The position numbers and the translations under genes were made by a program. Below are positions 37,437 through 47,415 of a stretch of DNA of 64,000 nt, one piece after another (the first letter of the stretch is position 1; each line of letters starts with the position of its first letter). The DNA is from Sipunculus nudus (taxonomy: Eukaryota; Annelida; Sipuncula; Golfingiida; Sipunculidae), in assembly GCA_026874595.1 (NCBI GenBank), contig CM049320.1, forward strand, positions 30,242,714 to 30,306,713. The letters run 5' to 3'. The notes under the pieces are model-generated. The model was not told the origin of the DNA. It ran no database searches and worked only from the letters and a program-made list of their open reading frames with translations.

Positions 37437-40400
37437 CTAGTCGATAATGGTGGTACAGGCGTACAAACAGTTCTTTCTTATCTCCCATGCTTTGGCTACA
37501 AAGTCACTGATTTCTTTAACACAGTTTTGAAGCAGGTATATAAATTGACTTTTAGGAGATAATCCTAACAACTCAGTTTCACTGTTATGAATAGATTTGT
37601 AAAGTTTCTCTCTTATTTCCTCATATTTTGGACATGAGCATATGAAATGGATTTCATCTTCAATTGAATTGTCCTCACACATGGTGCATATTCTTTCCTC
37701 GGGTTTTAATTTTCTAAATTTACCTGTGATTGCGTCTCGAATATTTTTAAACCTCCCAACTTCAATTTCTAACGGTAAGATTCCACATCTAAGCTGTGCC
37801 ATTAAGGATCTCTTTTCTCGCGTTAAATAACGAGTGACATAAGGTTCAGTAGAGAATGAAGGTTTTAGTAATGCGTATGTTCTTAGTTTTGGCTTTAATT
37901 TTATTTCTTCTAGCCACTTAGATTCGTAGAATTCTCGTAATTTTTTGCCAACATTTTCAATAGGACATACTAACCCCTGAGCAACAATATGCGATACATT
38001 CGCAATATCTAGAATTTCTTCTACTTTAGCTGACCAGTTGTTATATCTTAACTCCCGGTCCCAGTTGAAAATTTGTTTTACAAGCCTTCCTTCGTCCATT
38101 AATATGAGCTTATTCCAAAATTTAAGTATTTTCATCTGGCGCCTTTCTAAACTGGGGATCCACCCCATATCCCCAGTTAAACCTAGGATGGGACATAATT
38201 TATGAACTCCTAGAAAATACCTTATAGCCTTGTTCTGAACTTTATCAACGGTCGGGGATTTACAGTGACCCCATACCTCACAAGCATAATCAAGCACTGG
38301 TACTACGGCACTGTGATAAAGTTTAGTATAAGAATGATAAGAAACATTTTTGAAGTATTTAAATTTTGAAATTATATTCCCAAGTGCTCTTGAACCAGCG
38401 TCTGATAAAACATCACTTCCGGTTTTATACTCCATATGCTCCGAAAGATAAAATCCTAAATATTTATACTCCTTGACAATTTTTAAATTAAACTCGTTTA
38501 AATTAAATTTGGACGGAGTAAGCGATTTTTTACGATCACGGAAATGGATAACATTACTTTTAATCGGATTCGGATGTAGCTGCCATAACTTACACCACGA
38601 GTCTAAGTACGAGAGCATACATTGTAGGGCACTAGCAGTCGGTGCCACTAGAGCGATGTCATCAGCGTACAGTAATATACTAATTTTAGTAAAGCCACAA
38701 GTAATCCCCATGTTGAGCGAATTGATAACTCGTACCAACTCATTCAGATAAATATTAAATATTGTAGGTGATAGGGGATCACCCTGGCGTACACCAGAAC
38801 AGACCGTAAATTCATCAGTGAGCAGATCCGGATTAATTCTTACCTGTGCTTTGTTATTCTCATACATAGACTTCAATGCATAATATAGTTTACCATCAAT
38901 ATTTAACTCTAGCAACCGGTAAAGGAGAAGGTCTCTATTTATTTTGTCAAAGGCCTTTTCCATGTCGATTAGGGCTACAAATACCTCTTTGCCCATATTA
39001 ATGTAATTGGTCACAATACTTGTAAGATTAAAAATATGTTCAACACATGACCGACCCCTTCGAAACCCATTTTGCTCTTCAGCTATTAATCCCAAAGAAT
39101 CACAATACGAGGATATTCGCCTTTCAATTAATGCGCTGTAAACTTTCCCTACACAAGATAACAATGAAATACCTCTGTAACTCAGAGGCTCATGAGGATC
39201 CTTCCCTTTTTTCAAGATAGGGGCAATAAGTGATTTATTCCAGCAGGTAGGCACCGTACCTTTGTTAAAGCAAAGAGTAAATAGTCTATACATCATTAAC
39301 ATGACAGTGTGACTTCTTAGAACCTCGTTTGGTATAAAATCAATTCCAACACTTTTCCTATTTTTTAGGTGCTTAACGATGGATTCTATTTCATGAAAAG
39401 AAATCTCACAGTTTAGCATAATATTACTTTCATAGTGAGGGAGCTTCATTTTATTTTCTTCGCTTAAAATAATATATTTTATGTTTTCATGAAACCGTTT
39501 ATCCAAATCCGATACCTCTGTCTGTTGGTATAATTTTAAGAATTCTTTTCCCCAATAGTTCCTTACAGTCGTCAAATCATACAATAAAACACCATTATTT
39601 CTGACCGACAGTGGTATCCTTGACCTTTTTTGGGAACCCAAACGATTGACCAATCGCCAAAATTGTTTTTGATTTGTTTTTGCCACATTCTCAATATCAG
39701 CCAACTTTTTTCTGCGGTAAATTCTTTCTTTACACCTTAACATTTTATCGAAACAACGCCTGGCCCGAGTAAATTCTTGTCTTAGTACAATATTATGTAA
39801 CCCTTTCCTTACATGATTCTTCAAATTATGTTCTTTGTTCCGCATATTAATCCAGGCCTCTTCCAGTTTATCGTCCCAATACGACTTTATACTTATTTTT
39901 CGTTTACTGGGCCTGCACATGTTCCGTGCCCTATTCTGTTTGGAGGGCAATCGGTCGTGTATTTCTTCATATATGATGCTACAAAATTGTCTGTAACACA
40001 GGTCTATTTCAACATTTTCATAAGGGCCACGATTATTTTCAAAGAAAGCCTGAGCTTTGTTGACAAAAAGTTCATTATATAAAATACTTTTTGGGATGTC
40101 GTTGAAATTGATACATTTTTTTAAAGTAGGAAGAGGGCAGTTCGGTGCCTCAGGCTGCATTAAACGATACATTTTCGTGCTAGTGTCAGAAGAAACAATA
40201 AAATCAGTGTTGTGTGTTAATCTGACTGAAACAATGAGAATCGCATGATCTGGTACTTTACAATGTCCCTCGATCATACTTTGCAGTTTAAACTCATCAA
40301 TGACGTCAATACCATGACGTATCCTGAAACCAGTACATTTTTCGAGGGTATCATGACCAGTTATTATAAAATCAACGACTGATTTTCCCCTACCGGTGAC

Positions 40401-41036
40401 TGAGGTGAAATCATTCATGTGTCTGTCTATTCTACCATTAAGTACACAAAGCATATTTTCTTTAAGGAATTCAATCAGGCTTTCACCATGAAGATTACGA
40501 GTTTCATCTAAAATTTCTCTGGGTTCTAAATTTTCTATCTCAGGAATAGTGTCTTGTAGTTTACCTAAACGAGCATTAAAATCACCAAGTATAAAGACAT
40601 GGTCAACATCAGAACAAGAGTAAACTGCCTGTGTCAAATGAGCGAAAAAAGAATCACTATCCCTGCCCCACGGTGACTGTTCAGGTGGAAGATAACAAAC
40701 ATAAACAACAATATGACAGTCTGTGAATCTATGTACTAACTGTATCCCTAATATACCGTCTTTGGTCCTGTCAACAATCTGAATATTAAATGTTACATGT
40801 AGATCTCGTCGAACAAATATACCAACCCCACCTGACCCTTTTTTCGCGTTTACATGGAGCATATTTCGATTGTGGCCATACCAAACATAATTATCAAGCT
40901 CAATAGTATCGTTATTTTTTAAATGAGTTTCACAAATACATATAATGTCAATGCTTAATTTCAGCAGAATTTTGCTCCTTAATTTTGCATTGTTCGTAGT
41001 CCATCCGTTCACATTCCAAACACACAAAGCGAGCAA
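37437..41036 (-). CDS. LINE ORF2: endonuclease-reverse transcriptase
   Basis: 1199 residues with no interruption. N-terminal apurinic-like endonuclease: WNVNGW near the start, ICETHL, then LGDFNARLG and VVDFIITGHD, PDHAI. The reverse transcriptase lies in the middle: SYRGISLLSCVGKV, QNGFRRGRSC, LIDMEKAFDKINRD, SGVRQGDPLSP and the catalytic YADD at about residue 790. Near the C-terminus a CTMC..EIHF.CSC motif resembles the zinc-binding knuckle of many LINE ORF2s. No RNase H domain was recognised. The first codon of this frame segment is TTG; the first ATG comes only at about residue 59, after catalytic endonuclease residues. The frame is open upstream to the ORF1 stop, so translation probably begins in ORF1 and reads through. 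Confidence 0.9.
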   Translation of the reverse strand: MLALCVWNVNGWTTNNAKLRSKILLKLSIDIICICETHLKNNDTIELDNYVWYGHNRNMLHVNAKKGSGGVGIFVRRDLHVTFNIQIVDRTKDGILGIQLVHRFTDCHIVVYVCYLPPEQSPWGRDSDSFFAHLTQAVYSCSDVDHVFILGDFNARLGKLQDTIPEIENLEPREILDETRNLHGESLIEFLKENMLCVLNGRIDRHMNDFTSVTGRGKSVVDFIITGHDTLEKCTGFRIRHGIDVIDEFKLQSMIEGHCKVPDHAILIVSVRLTHNTDFIVSSDTSTKMYRLMQPEAPNCPLPTLKKCINFNDIPKSILYNELFVNKAQAFFENNRGPYENVEIDLCYRQFCSIIYEEIHDRLPSKQNRARNMCRPSKRKISIKSYWDDKLEEAWINMRNKEHNLKNHVRKGLHNIVLRQEFTRARRCFDKMLRCKERIYRRKKLADIENVAKTNQKQFWRLVNRLGSQKRSRIPLSVRNNGVLLYDLTTVRNYWGKEFLKLYQQTEVSDLDKRFHENIKYIILSEENKMKLPHYESNIMLNCEISFHEIESIVKHLKNRKSVGIDFIPNEVLRSHTVMLMMYRLFTLCFNKGTVPTCWNKSLIAPILKKGKDPHEPLSYRGISLLSCVGKVYSALIERRISSYCDSLGLIAEEQNGFRRGRSCVEHIFNLTSIVTNYINMGKEVFVALIDMEKAFDKINRDLLLYRLLELNIDGKLYYALKSMYENNKAQVRINPDLLTDEFTVCSGVRQGDPLSPTIFNIYLNELVRVINSLNMGITCGFTKISILLYADDIALVAPTASALQCMLSYLDSWCKLWQLHPNPIKSNVIHFRDRKKSLTPSKFNLNEFNLKIVKEYKYLGFYLSEHMEYKTGSDVLSDAGSRALGNIISKFKYFKNVSYHSYTKLYHSAVVPVLDYACEVWGHCKSPTVDKVQNKAIRYFLGVHKLCPILGLTGDMGWIPSLERRQMKILKFWNKLILMDEGRLVKQIFNWDRELRYNNWSAKVEEILDIANVSHIVAQGLVCPIENVGKKLREFYESKWLEEIKLKPKLRTYALLKPSFSTEPYVTRYLTREKRSLMAQLRCGILPLEIEVGRFKNIRDAITGKFRKLKPEERICTMCEDNSIEDEIHFICSCPKYEEIREKLYKSIHNSETELLGLSPKSQFIYLLQNCVKEISDFVAKAWEIRKNCLYACTTIID

Positions 41037-41069
41037 ATCGGCCTGGTCACACGAGAGTTGGGTATTCCC

Positions 41070-41072
41070 CTA
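41070..41072 (-). promoter_or_regulatory. Candidate readthrough UAG between LINE ORF1 and ORF2
   Basis: Following this TAG the same frame reads eleven sense codons (GNTQLSCDQAD) straight into the endonuclease domain. No AUG is available for ORF2 before its catalytic motifs. The UAG-G context and the absence of any overlap or frameshift favour stop-codon readthrough; termination followed by non-AUG reinitiation is the alternative. Confidence 0.55.
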
Positions 41073-42176
41073 ATGGGTGTGTACAGGGATCGTGGCACAG
41101 CTGGGCACAAACACCTGAGGGGTAGTTGCCGCTTGGAGGTTTGTCGGTGCGGGGGTGGTCAGGTGGGATCCACTGACCAGCGGAGGGCCCTGGGCTATTG
41201 TAAGTCCGGTAGTTACTAAGGTATGCGGTGGCGGTAACGAAGGGATATTGACTCCGGCAGGGTGAGTGTGCATCACGGCACTCTGATCCGAGGGCGCGAA
41301 TGCTTTCATACTGGGCATCCCTTGAGAGCCAGCTGTAGACATCTGGCCTTGCGACCGTACTGGGGCTCTTTGTAATATTTGCTTGTCTATTGTTGTGTGA
41401 TAATCATCTGTTCCCCGATAGTGTGAACTACTAGTGTGAACCAGCTTACCGTTGCCGGTTATTCTGTACTGGCCACCATTTGGAAGTTCGCTCAGAATAG
41501 TTCTAAAGTTGAGCTGGATTAGCCGTTCGGCATGCGTCTGGGAGGACTTCAGGAACACACGTTTATAAAGACCAGAGTTTTCGAGATTCTGTTTATTGCG
41601 CAGTACTTTTATTTTGTCACCTTCACTTGCTAGCTCAATTTTGAGTAAACCCGGTCTTCCATTTCTAGCGCCGAGTCTAAGTGCCCTAACCACAGGTATA
41701 TCATCTAGACCAACACCTTCCTGAATAATTCTTTCTGCAAGCTTTTTAGGGTCTTCATTATCATTTTGCACCACTCTAATAGCTACCACAGTGACATCAG
41801 GATCAAACGGCTTGTTTCCCATCTTGTGCGCGGATTTTTCTATCACGGACATTCTGTTATCTAAGTCATCGATTCTCCTTGTCAGGATACCGATTTCGAT
41901 GTCTATACGATTGTTCAACTCGGCGAATTTTGAATCAATTATTTGCGTAATATCTAGGCGTATTCTTTCAACTGACTCACTAAGACAAACTTTGAAATCT
42001 TCCTTCAGTGATTTTATCTCACCTTTTAGATTTCTTATCTCAGAAAGCAAAGTGTTACCAGTCACTTCACTGATTTCCTCCATGTTTATCTTGCCCTGTT
42101 TAGGATTCGGGTGGATAGTACCGTCAGAGTCTGAAGAACTTGTTCTAGTCCTTTTAGTGCTTGATTCCAGGTTCAT
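41070..42176 (-). CDS. LINE ORF1: coiled-coil RNA-binding protein
   Basis: 368 residues starting at ATG 42176. Residues about 1-30 are Ser/Thr/Lys-rich, and about 35-115 are a heptad-like Leu/Ile coiled coil (ISEVTGNTLLSEIRNLKGEI onward). About 125-240 resemble the RRM plus C-terminal nucleic-acid-binding domains of L1-type ORF1 proteins (VTVVAIRVVQNDNED, VVRALRLGARNGRPGLLKIE, YKRVFLKSSQTHAERL). The last ~120 residues are a Pro/Thr/Ser-rich tail. It would coat the LINE RNA as a trimer-like particle. The ORF ends in TAG-GGG, in the same frame as ORF2. Confidence 0.85.
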   Translation of the reverse strand: MNLESSTKRTRTSSSDSDGTIHPNPKQGKINMEEISEVTGNTLLSEIRNLKGEIKSLKEDFKVCLSESVERIRLDITQIIDSKFAELNNRIDIEIGILTRRIDDLDNRMSVIEKSAHKMGNKPFDPDVTVVAIRVVQNDNEDPKKLAERIIQEGVGLDDIPVVRALRLGARNGRPGLLKIELASEGDKIKVLRNKQNLENSGLYKRVFLKSSQTHAERLIQLNFRTILSELPNGGQYRITGNGKLVHTSSSHYRGTDDYHTTIDKQILQRAPVRSQGQMSTAGSQGMPSMKAFAPSDQSAVMHTHPAGVNIPSLPPPHTLVTTGLTIAQGPPLVSGSHLTTPAPTNLQAATTPQVFVPSCATIPVHTH

Positions 42177-42631
42177 TTCATAACATCATGTAGGAACCAG
42201 CGAATATAAAAAGGAACCTAAATTTGTTCAATTGTGAAACAAGCTGGTGTAAAAGTTAATAACAACAACCGGCCGGCATAGTGTGCCACTCTTGAGAAAC
42301 ACGTCTGCACGCCTCGACGACCCATTAACAGTATGAGTGGTTTTGATATTAGGCAGTCCTGAAGTGTGAAAATAGATTTCTAATAAAAAATTCAGGTTTT
42401 TCCTTAATATCTCAATGGAACGAAGTCCTATTGACCCAAGTTTCGGCATGGTAGGAGATTTTGGGGACATCTAACTGTATGGCGAATTTCAGATTCGTAG
42501 GTCCAATGGTGTCGAAACGTGCCAGTCTTAAGGACGGACATCCGCACAGACGGACGGACGGACGGACGGACGACGGACAATGGGCCACGACTATAGCTCA
42601 GATGACTTATAGTCAGCTAAGCTAAAAACAC

Positions 42632-43720
42632 TGAACATTTAATCTTTCTTAATTTGCCTGTAATCTTTTTTTATTAAAATAAAAAGGTCAATTAGTCAGG
42701 TTACAACACAAGATACCACATGCAGTAAAGGTCAGAATATTCCACATAAAATTGCAAAGTAGATACTCCAACTGCGTATATAATTTTAACTTTATGCGGA
42801 GTTCATCTGACCTTGCAAATCTGCACTACCGATATTGTATGAAGAATACATTGCTGGTGCAAACCATTATTACATATGGTTTAATAAGGTTATACCTGTG
42901 AGGCGTTTTATCGTCCATTCGGCTAAAAGAAACAACTGGTCTGATAGTATCGTACACAAATGAAGAAAATTGAAGAAAAAATGTTAAGGTTGTTAAAGTA
43001 AACCCATTTTACATTTCTTCTTCCTTTGAAACGCTTAATTTTCAACATTATTGAAAATTATTTCAATTTATTTATAAATTTATGTCGGAAAATGTATGGG
43101 CCAAAACGATGGTCAGGCCCAAGAAGACCTATCTATAGTATTTGAATTCCACTTGGTTCATTTTGCTTGTAGCTGCTTATAAAACTATTAGGTTTACATT
43201 TGGTTTGTCTAGCTATGTGTTTTAACCTGCTTTACTAGCACCATACCCGTCGGCATCGTCATGATTTTCAAAAATAAGGAAGACCTAAACTTTTAATGTA
43301 TCCACTAATAAGGAAAAGGTAAAAAACATGGCAACTTACTCTCACAATTATGCATTGATTTGATTATAAAAACAGTCCCAATTAATCAATAATGTTTCCA
43401 TTAAATTAATACGTTAAATGATCACAAACTTAAAAAATAAAACTAAAATAAATGTCATTTCTGTAGTTTTATACATAGGAGAATATAAATATTGATTAAA
43501 AGTCACATTGTCACTGTTCTTTCATCATTTATATAGTCCAATGATTCAATGGTGTAACACAAAGCAGTATTTCTTGTGTATGTACGCCACACGTAAAATG
43601 CATTTTTTCTTTAATTTTGACATTCTTGTAAGCTCCACTTTAAGAGTTCAAGTCCAAAAGAACACGAAAAAATCTGAGGCATAACTGAGTCGGACATGCC
43701 CTGTGCACCATATATTTTCC
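42632..43720. other. Region between the Helentron-like element and gene B, no gene seen
   Basis: AT-rich sequence forming the 3' flank of gene B. No open frame or repeat of note. Confidence 0.4.
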
Positions 43721-44290
43721 TTAACCTATATCAGTGATGTTATCAATTAGACGGCCGAGGAAAATTCTACCCATACGGTAGTAATGTCTGTCATCTTCAC
43801 GCGTATTATTTACAATGTTAATGGCCGTTTGTAGGGCTGCCATGTTGAAGTGTCTGTGAATTCTACACGCCGACATGATGCAATCTGCTGTGTCATCACG
43901 GCAGTTGTAATCTCTCAGACTATAGTTTCCCGCCCAATCCATCCAGATATTTATAATGGACCGGGCTACATATTCGCCATCTGGTGTGCTAATATCTATC
44001 GTCTGAATCGGCTCGCTTTGGAGTCCCTGATTCTCCACCAATTTTACGTCCTCTAATGACCTGGCCGCTGCTGCACAGGTCAGACACTTTGCTAGTCCGA
44101 CATTGCTGTAATCAATTGGCCGAATATTAAGACTGAAACTCTCTTGTCCATCGAACATCAAAACAATACCCACGTGCCGGAAGGGGGCCTTGTCCAACTT
44201 GAATATCGCCCAGGAAAAAGTAGAACTGCTCCCAATCTTGGCATACACGTCCGCCTTCTTATATTTGAAGTATTCATGAGTGGGTTGTTT
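43721..44290 (-). CDS. Gene B exon 3: permuted papain-like (LRAT/H-rev107-like) domain
   Basis: Starts after TTTCAG at 44290 with 189 residues plus TAA. All key positions of gene A are conserved: FRHVGIVLMF, FSLNIRP (Asn again in place of the family's second His), CLTCAAAARSLE, and YSLRDYNCRDDTADCIMSAC about 90 residues after the His. The retention of the His, Cys and surrounding segments while linker residues vary indicates selection on this domain. The ~60 residues after the motif (NMAALQTAINIVNNTREDD to the end) are also alike in A and B and may be a lid or targeting segment. Confidence 0.75.
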   Translation of the reverse strand, partial: KQPTHEYFKYKKADVYAKIGSSSTFSWAIFKLDKAPFRHVGIVLMFDGQESFSLNIRPIDYSNVGLAKCLTCAAAARSLEDVKLVENQGLQSEPIQTIDISTPDGEYVARSIINIWMDWAGNYSLRDYNCRDDTADCIMSACRIHRHFNMAALQTAINIVNNTREDDRHYYRMGRIFLGRLIDNITDIG

Positions 44291-46650
44291 CTGAAATTCG
44301 GAAAACATGTGTCAGGCTTCATCCGAATAAGTGGATTTTTTTATATCAAATTTCAGATCAATTTGACAGAAGCGATCCTGATATAACGGGACTGTTATTG
44401 AAGACCCTGACAGACCACATATTGTCTACTTATGCTTGGAGCTAAGGAAACTAATAAGAGCATTCGGAGTACAATTGTTTTTAATTATATTTGAGTTCAC
44501 TTACGAAATTGCTTCCTGCAGGATTTCCCAATTTCAAGTATGCTTAAGTAAAGCTTCACATACCGGTAACGTTATGTCCGTTACCAAACCTGAATATTTA
44601 TCTTTGTGACCGATGTGTAGATTTATCCATTATGCGTTACTCCGCCATATTGCGTCACTGGGAACCGGGTGGACCTAATTGACAGGACCGGGCTAAAGGG
44701 CAGGACCGGGTCACTGGGTGCATCTCGCGTGAAATAAAAATGGCTAGTAAGGGAACTGTAGTTGAGGGAGTAGCATAAATAGTAAGCTTTTTTTATAGAA
44801 AAGGTCTGGTTGTTATTGAAAACTTAAGTAGAGAGCCAGAGGTCGGCCGACAGTGAGACAGATTTTCGTGGCCACAGCACCGGCCGGTGGCACCATGCAC
44901 CTGGTGGTGTCAACGTGGACTGCATAATAACTCGAAATCGAGGTACAGATGGTAGCATTTTCTTGCTAATAATAAATAGAGCGGGAGACTAGCGATCAGG
45001 AACTGAAACAGGAATGACAGGAATATTGGTCTGTATATGAGCAGTATGTGGATATATTAAATATAACAAAAAGGGAAAATTAATGTGTCGGTGTAACCTA
45101 TATAGATCAACCTATGTAAAGATTCACTGACATGCTATCTAAGGTCAAAATGATGATTTAATCGTTACTCCTATCTATGAAAGACCCTTGTGTCTGATAT
45201 TGAGAATGGTTTACCGTAGACGCGAATTTGATCGAAAGAAGTCACAAAACATAATTACTAAACCCAGATAATTAAAATAGTTTTAAAAAAAATCTCTACC
45301 GAAATCTAAAATTAGGTCGCTGACCTTTATTTTATGAGCCAAATCAGCTGAGCAGAGCTACTTGTTCATTGCTGGTTACAAGCTTCAAACTGTTGCTTTA
45401 CAGAAGTAAACTTTTTTCCAGTTTATTACGCTTATTAAATAATTGACTTTTGAACTTAAAATAATCTTCCTTCGACTTTTGACTGTCGTCGGTTTAAACA
45501 ATTAACAGTTCCAGTTCCGTTTCTCATATTTTCAAAGCGACACGCAATATACGGGTTATAAACGGAAACAAAGAACTCAAACTTGCATTACCTTAATTTG
45601 CCTTTTCATCTTACATTGTTTTATATATGAAGGGCTTTTCCAACCCCTTTTCGCTCTTGCAGCTTCCATCAGCATCTTAAGATGGCCACGCAACTAAAAG
45701 GAGAAATATATGTAGTGTAAGCTGGTTAATAGTCAATTTTACATCACAAATACTAGTTTAAATGGTAAAAATTTTGAAATAGTATTCCATTAGAACAAAA
45801 TGATACTTTAAAGCTAATTATAGTCTGTGTACTTACCGTAGCATCATCATTAGCTCTGCCGTTAATGTTGATGATACTGAGCAGTTCATGTATTTCTTCG
45901 AACCCATCCCAGTAATTTACTGCTATACTATAAATTCTGTCTCCAGCTGAGGAGGTGCTGTTATCTCCAAGTCTTTTCGCGCTGGCTCCTAAATCATATA
46001 ATGTCAACGGTAAAGTTATCCCAGAGATCACGCGTCCTGCCACTTTTCCTGCAGCCTTACCACCGAGTATCAATCCGCTGTCTGCCAGTGATCCTACGTT
46101 TTTGAAAGTGTTTCTACCGATTTTTCCTATCGAAGTGTTGATTAAATTCCCAAAATCATCCAAACTTCTGTCTGCTTTAGAATTCAAATTCAGGACCAAA
46201 TATGTATAAATCAGCTTCTTTGCAAAATCATCTAAAATTGGTGAAGACGTATTGTTGGCCAAAATGAAAAGTTCTGATAACTTTGTATTCAGTTTATGGC
46301 TCTGTAAAATGTCCTTCTCCAACATGTGTTTCACACGTTTACTCTTCGTCGTTTCAATGCCTACTTTTGTCAAGTCTGCCCCGCTTATGACGATGCCACC
46401 AACAACATCAAGAACAATACCTGCGATCGTAACCGGAGGAAAGGGAATGCATGTCAAGACGAATCCAACTGTGGAAACGGTCGCTCCGGTGGTCTTTGCA
46501 ATATTAACGTTTTTTCTATGCATATCTGTGTCTTCTGCCATCTCCAACAGTTGTCTTATTAAATTATCTCTCTCCGGGAGCCATTAGACTCTCAAGGTTT
46601 CTAAGGTTCCTTTGGCAAACGCGTGACCTATCGATGCTCAATCGCAAGTC
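43721..46650 (-). CDS. Gene B: paralogous ApoL-like / LRAT-H-rev107-like fusion gene, possible frame break
   Basis: Exons are 46650 (or start codon 46547)-45837, 45693-45592 and 44290-43721, joined in phase 0 like gene A. Without the first 34 codons the product is 237 + 34 + 189 = 460 aa. It has the same orientation as gene A, so this is a tandem duplicate now separated by transposons. Upstream of the first in-frame ATG (46547) the homology continues (RDNLIRQLL matches gene A), so the real start lies further 5'. A good acceptor (ACTTCAG) at 46650 opens a frame of 28 codons that meets TAA two bases out of register within a GAGAGAGA run. The copy may be a young pseudogene, have a sequencing error, or use another start. 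Confidence 0.7.
45592..45693 (-). CDS. Gene B exon 2: 34-codon basic linker
   Basis: Bounded by an acceptor (CCTTTTAG) and a donor (AAG before GTAATGC), exactly 102 nt in phase 0. The peptide (AARAKRGWKSPSYIKQCKMK and flanks) keeps the KRG.K..S spacing of gene A's linker despite low identity elsewhere. Same length and phase in both paralogues is the main evidence that the exon is real. Confidence 0.7.
45837..46650 (-). CDS. Gene B exon 1: ApoL-like domain
   Basis: From MAEDTDMHRKNVNIAKTTGA onward this exon matches gene A's ApoL exon closely, including the Gly/Val-rich hydrophobic hairpin, DKVGIE-like basic turn, NLNSKADRSLDDFGNLINTS, GGKAAGKVAGRVISG and TLPLTLYDLGASAKRLGDN segments. The last residues are ..NDDAT before GTAAGTAC. 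Gene B has an extra ~8 residues (FKNVGSLADSGL region) relative to gene A. The 5' part (46650-46567) reads DLRLSIDRSRVCQRNLRNLE and is out of frame with the rest by a 2-base deficit. Confidence 0.75.
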
Positions 46651-46659
46651 CTGAAGTAT

Positions 46660-47150
46660 AAAAAATAAAGTCCCATTTAGAAAACAAAAGTAGAAAATCC
46701 TCATTATCTATTAGTCAAATTCTTTTTTTTCGATATTATTATTTCTCTCTAGTGTCTACTTTATTCACAATTCTTTTTACATTATCTTAATATTTTGCTG
46801 CACCCAAAACTCGGAATATTTGAAATGGAAACGGAATAATAAACATTTTGAATATAAACTGTTCATGTAATAGAATATACACAATTAATTGAAGAAAATG
46901 AAAATATATTTTTCTATCGCAGATTGATTTAAAAAAAAAATTGTTACGGCCGGTAAGTCTCCAGAATATACCTACTGATGCGACAAAGAAACATTTATAA
47001 ACATTATTTTCAGCAGAAACAGAACCTTATTAATGCTTCTTCCGTAATCATCTGCGATACAAAGCAGGAGGTCAACGTCATTGACCAATCCCCAGATTCC
47101 ACGAAGGAGACACCAGCATGGAAAAACAAAGAAGGAGACACGGAGAGCAG
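46660..47150. other. Gap between gene B and gene C exon 3
   Basis: AT-rich. A plus-strand open frame at 46978-47193 overlaps gene C's last exon antisense; see rejected items. Confidence 0.4.
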
Positions 47151-47375
47151 TCAAGGGGGCGCTCCCCATCTGCCCCACACATATGACTGCTAGGTACAGG
47201 TGAAATAATTCTATCAGGACCTCCAGATTATTGTATCGGATCCGCTCATCCTGAAGAATTTCAGTTGATAAAAAAAAACATTTAATTACAATTGACTAAA
47301 ACATTAGGATATTATACTACTTAAAATAATATAGGAATAATAAAATGATCATTCAGACATTATATTATCATTTCC

Positions 47376-47415
<40 letters not shown>

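Larger units (their letters stand above)
37337..42331 (-). mobile_element. Full-length APE-type non-LTR retrotransposon (LINE), both ORFs open
   Basis: TATGAGT at 37330-37336 and 42332-42338 is a probable target duplication. On its two sides the host repeat resumes where a second copy of the repeat (around 36650-36690) says it should. The element is 4995 bp on the minus strand: a ~155-bp 5' UTR, ORF1 (42176-41070), ORF2 (from 41069 or 41036 to 37437) and a ~100-bp 3' UTR ending in an ATAATAAATAA tail rather than poly(A). An ApeI-like endonuclease and a C-terminal CCHC-type motif place it among L1/I/CR1-like LINEs; the exact clade is not decided here. Intact ORFs imply a young, possibly active copy. 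Confidence 0.85.
34981..42631 (+). mobile_element. Helentron-like non-autonomous (HINE/pearl-type) element, split by a LINE
   Basis: The left end reads ACAAGGGACCCATGGGTCAC then GCGCTCAGCTG. The right end has an (ACGG)n tract (42549-42575), GGACAATGGGCCACGAC and a hairpin (TGACT-TAT-AGTCA, 42603-42615, with outer TAGCT/AGCTA at 42594/42624), then TAAAAA. GCTCAGCTG at the left matches the right end's inverted GCTTAGCTG at 8 of 9 bases. Inside are repeated blocks: CGTGCCATGGTCAAA at about 36351 and 37008, ATGTTTGGGCCCATAACTT twice, and a TTTTGATATTAGGCAGTC..GGCATGGTAGG block at about 36676 and again at 42340. Without the LINE the element is about 2.65 kb. Confidence 0.6.

Noticed and set aside
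46978-47193. Plus-strand 71-codon frame with a hydrophilic, tail-like peptide and a possible TTTTCAG acceptor
   Set aside because: It is antisense to gene C's last exon, has no upstream partner exon in the plus direction that I could find, and phase continuity supports the minus strand. It remains a weak alternative.
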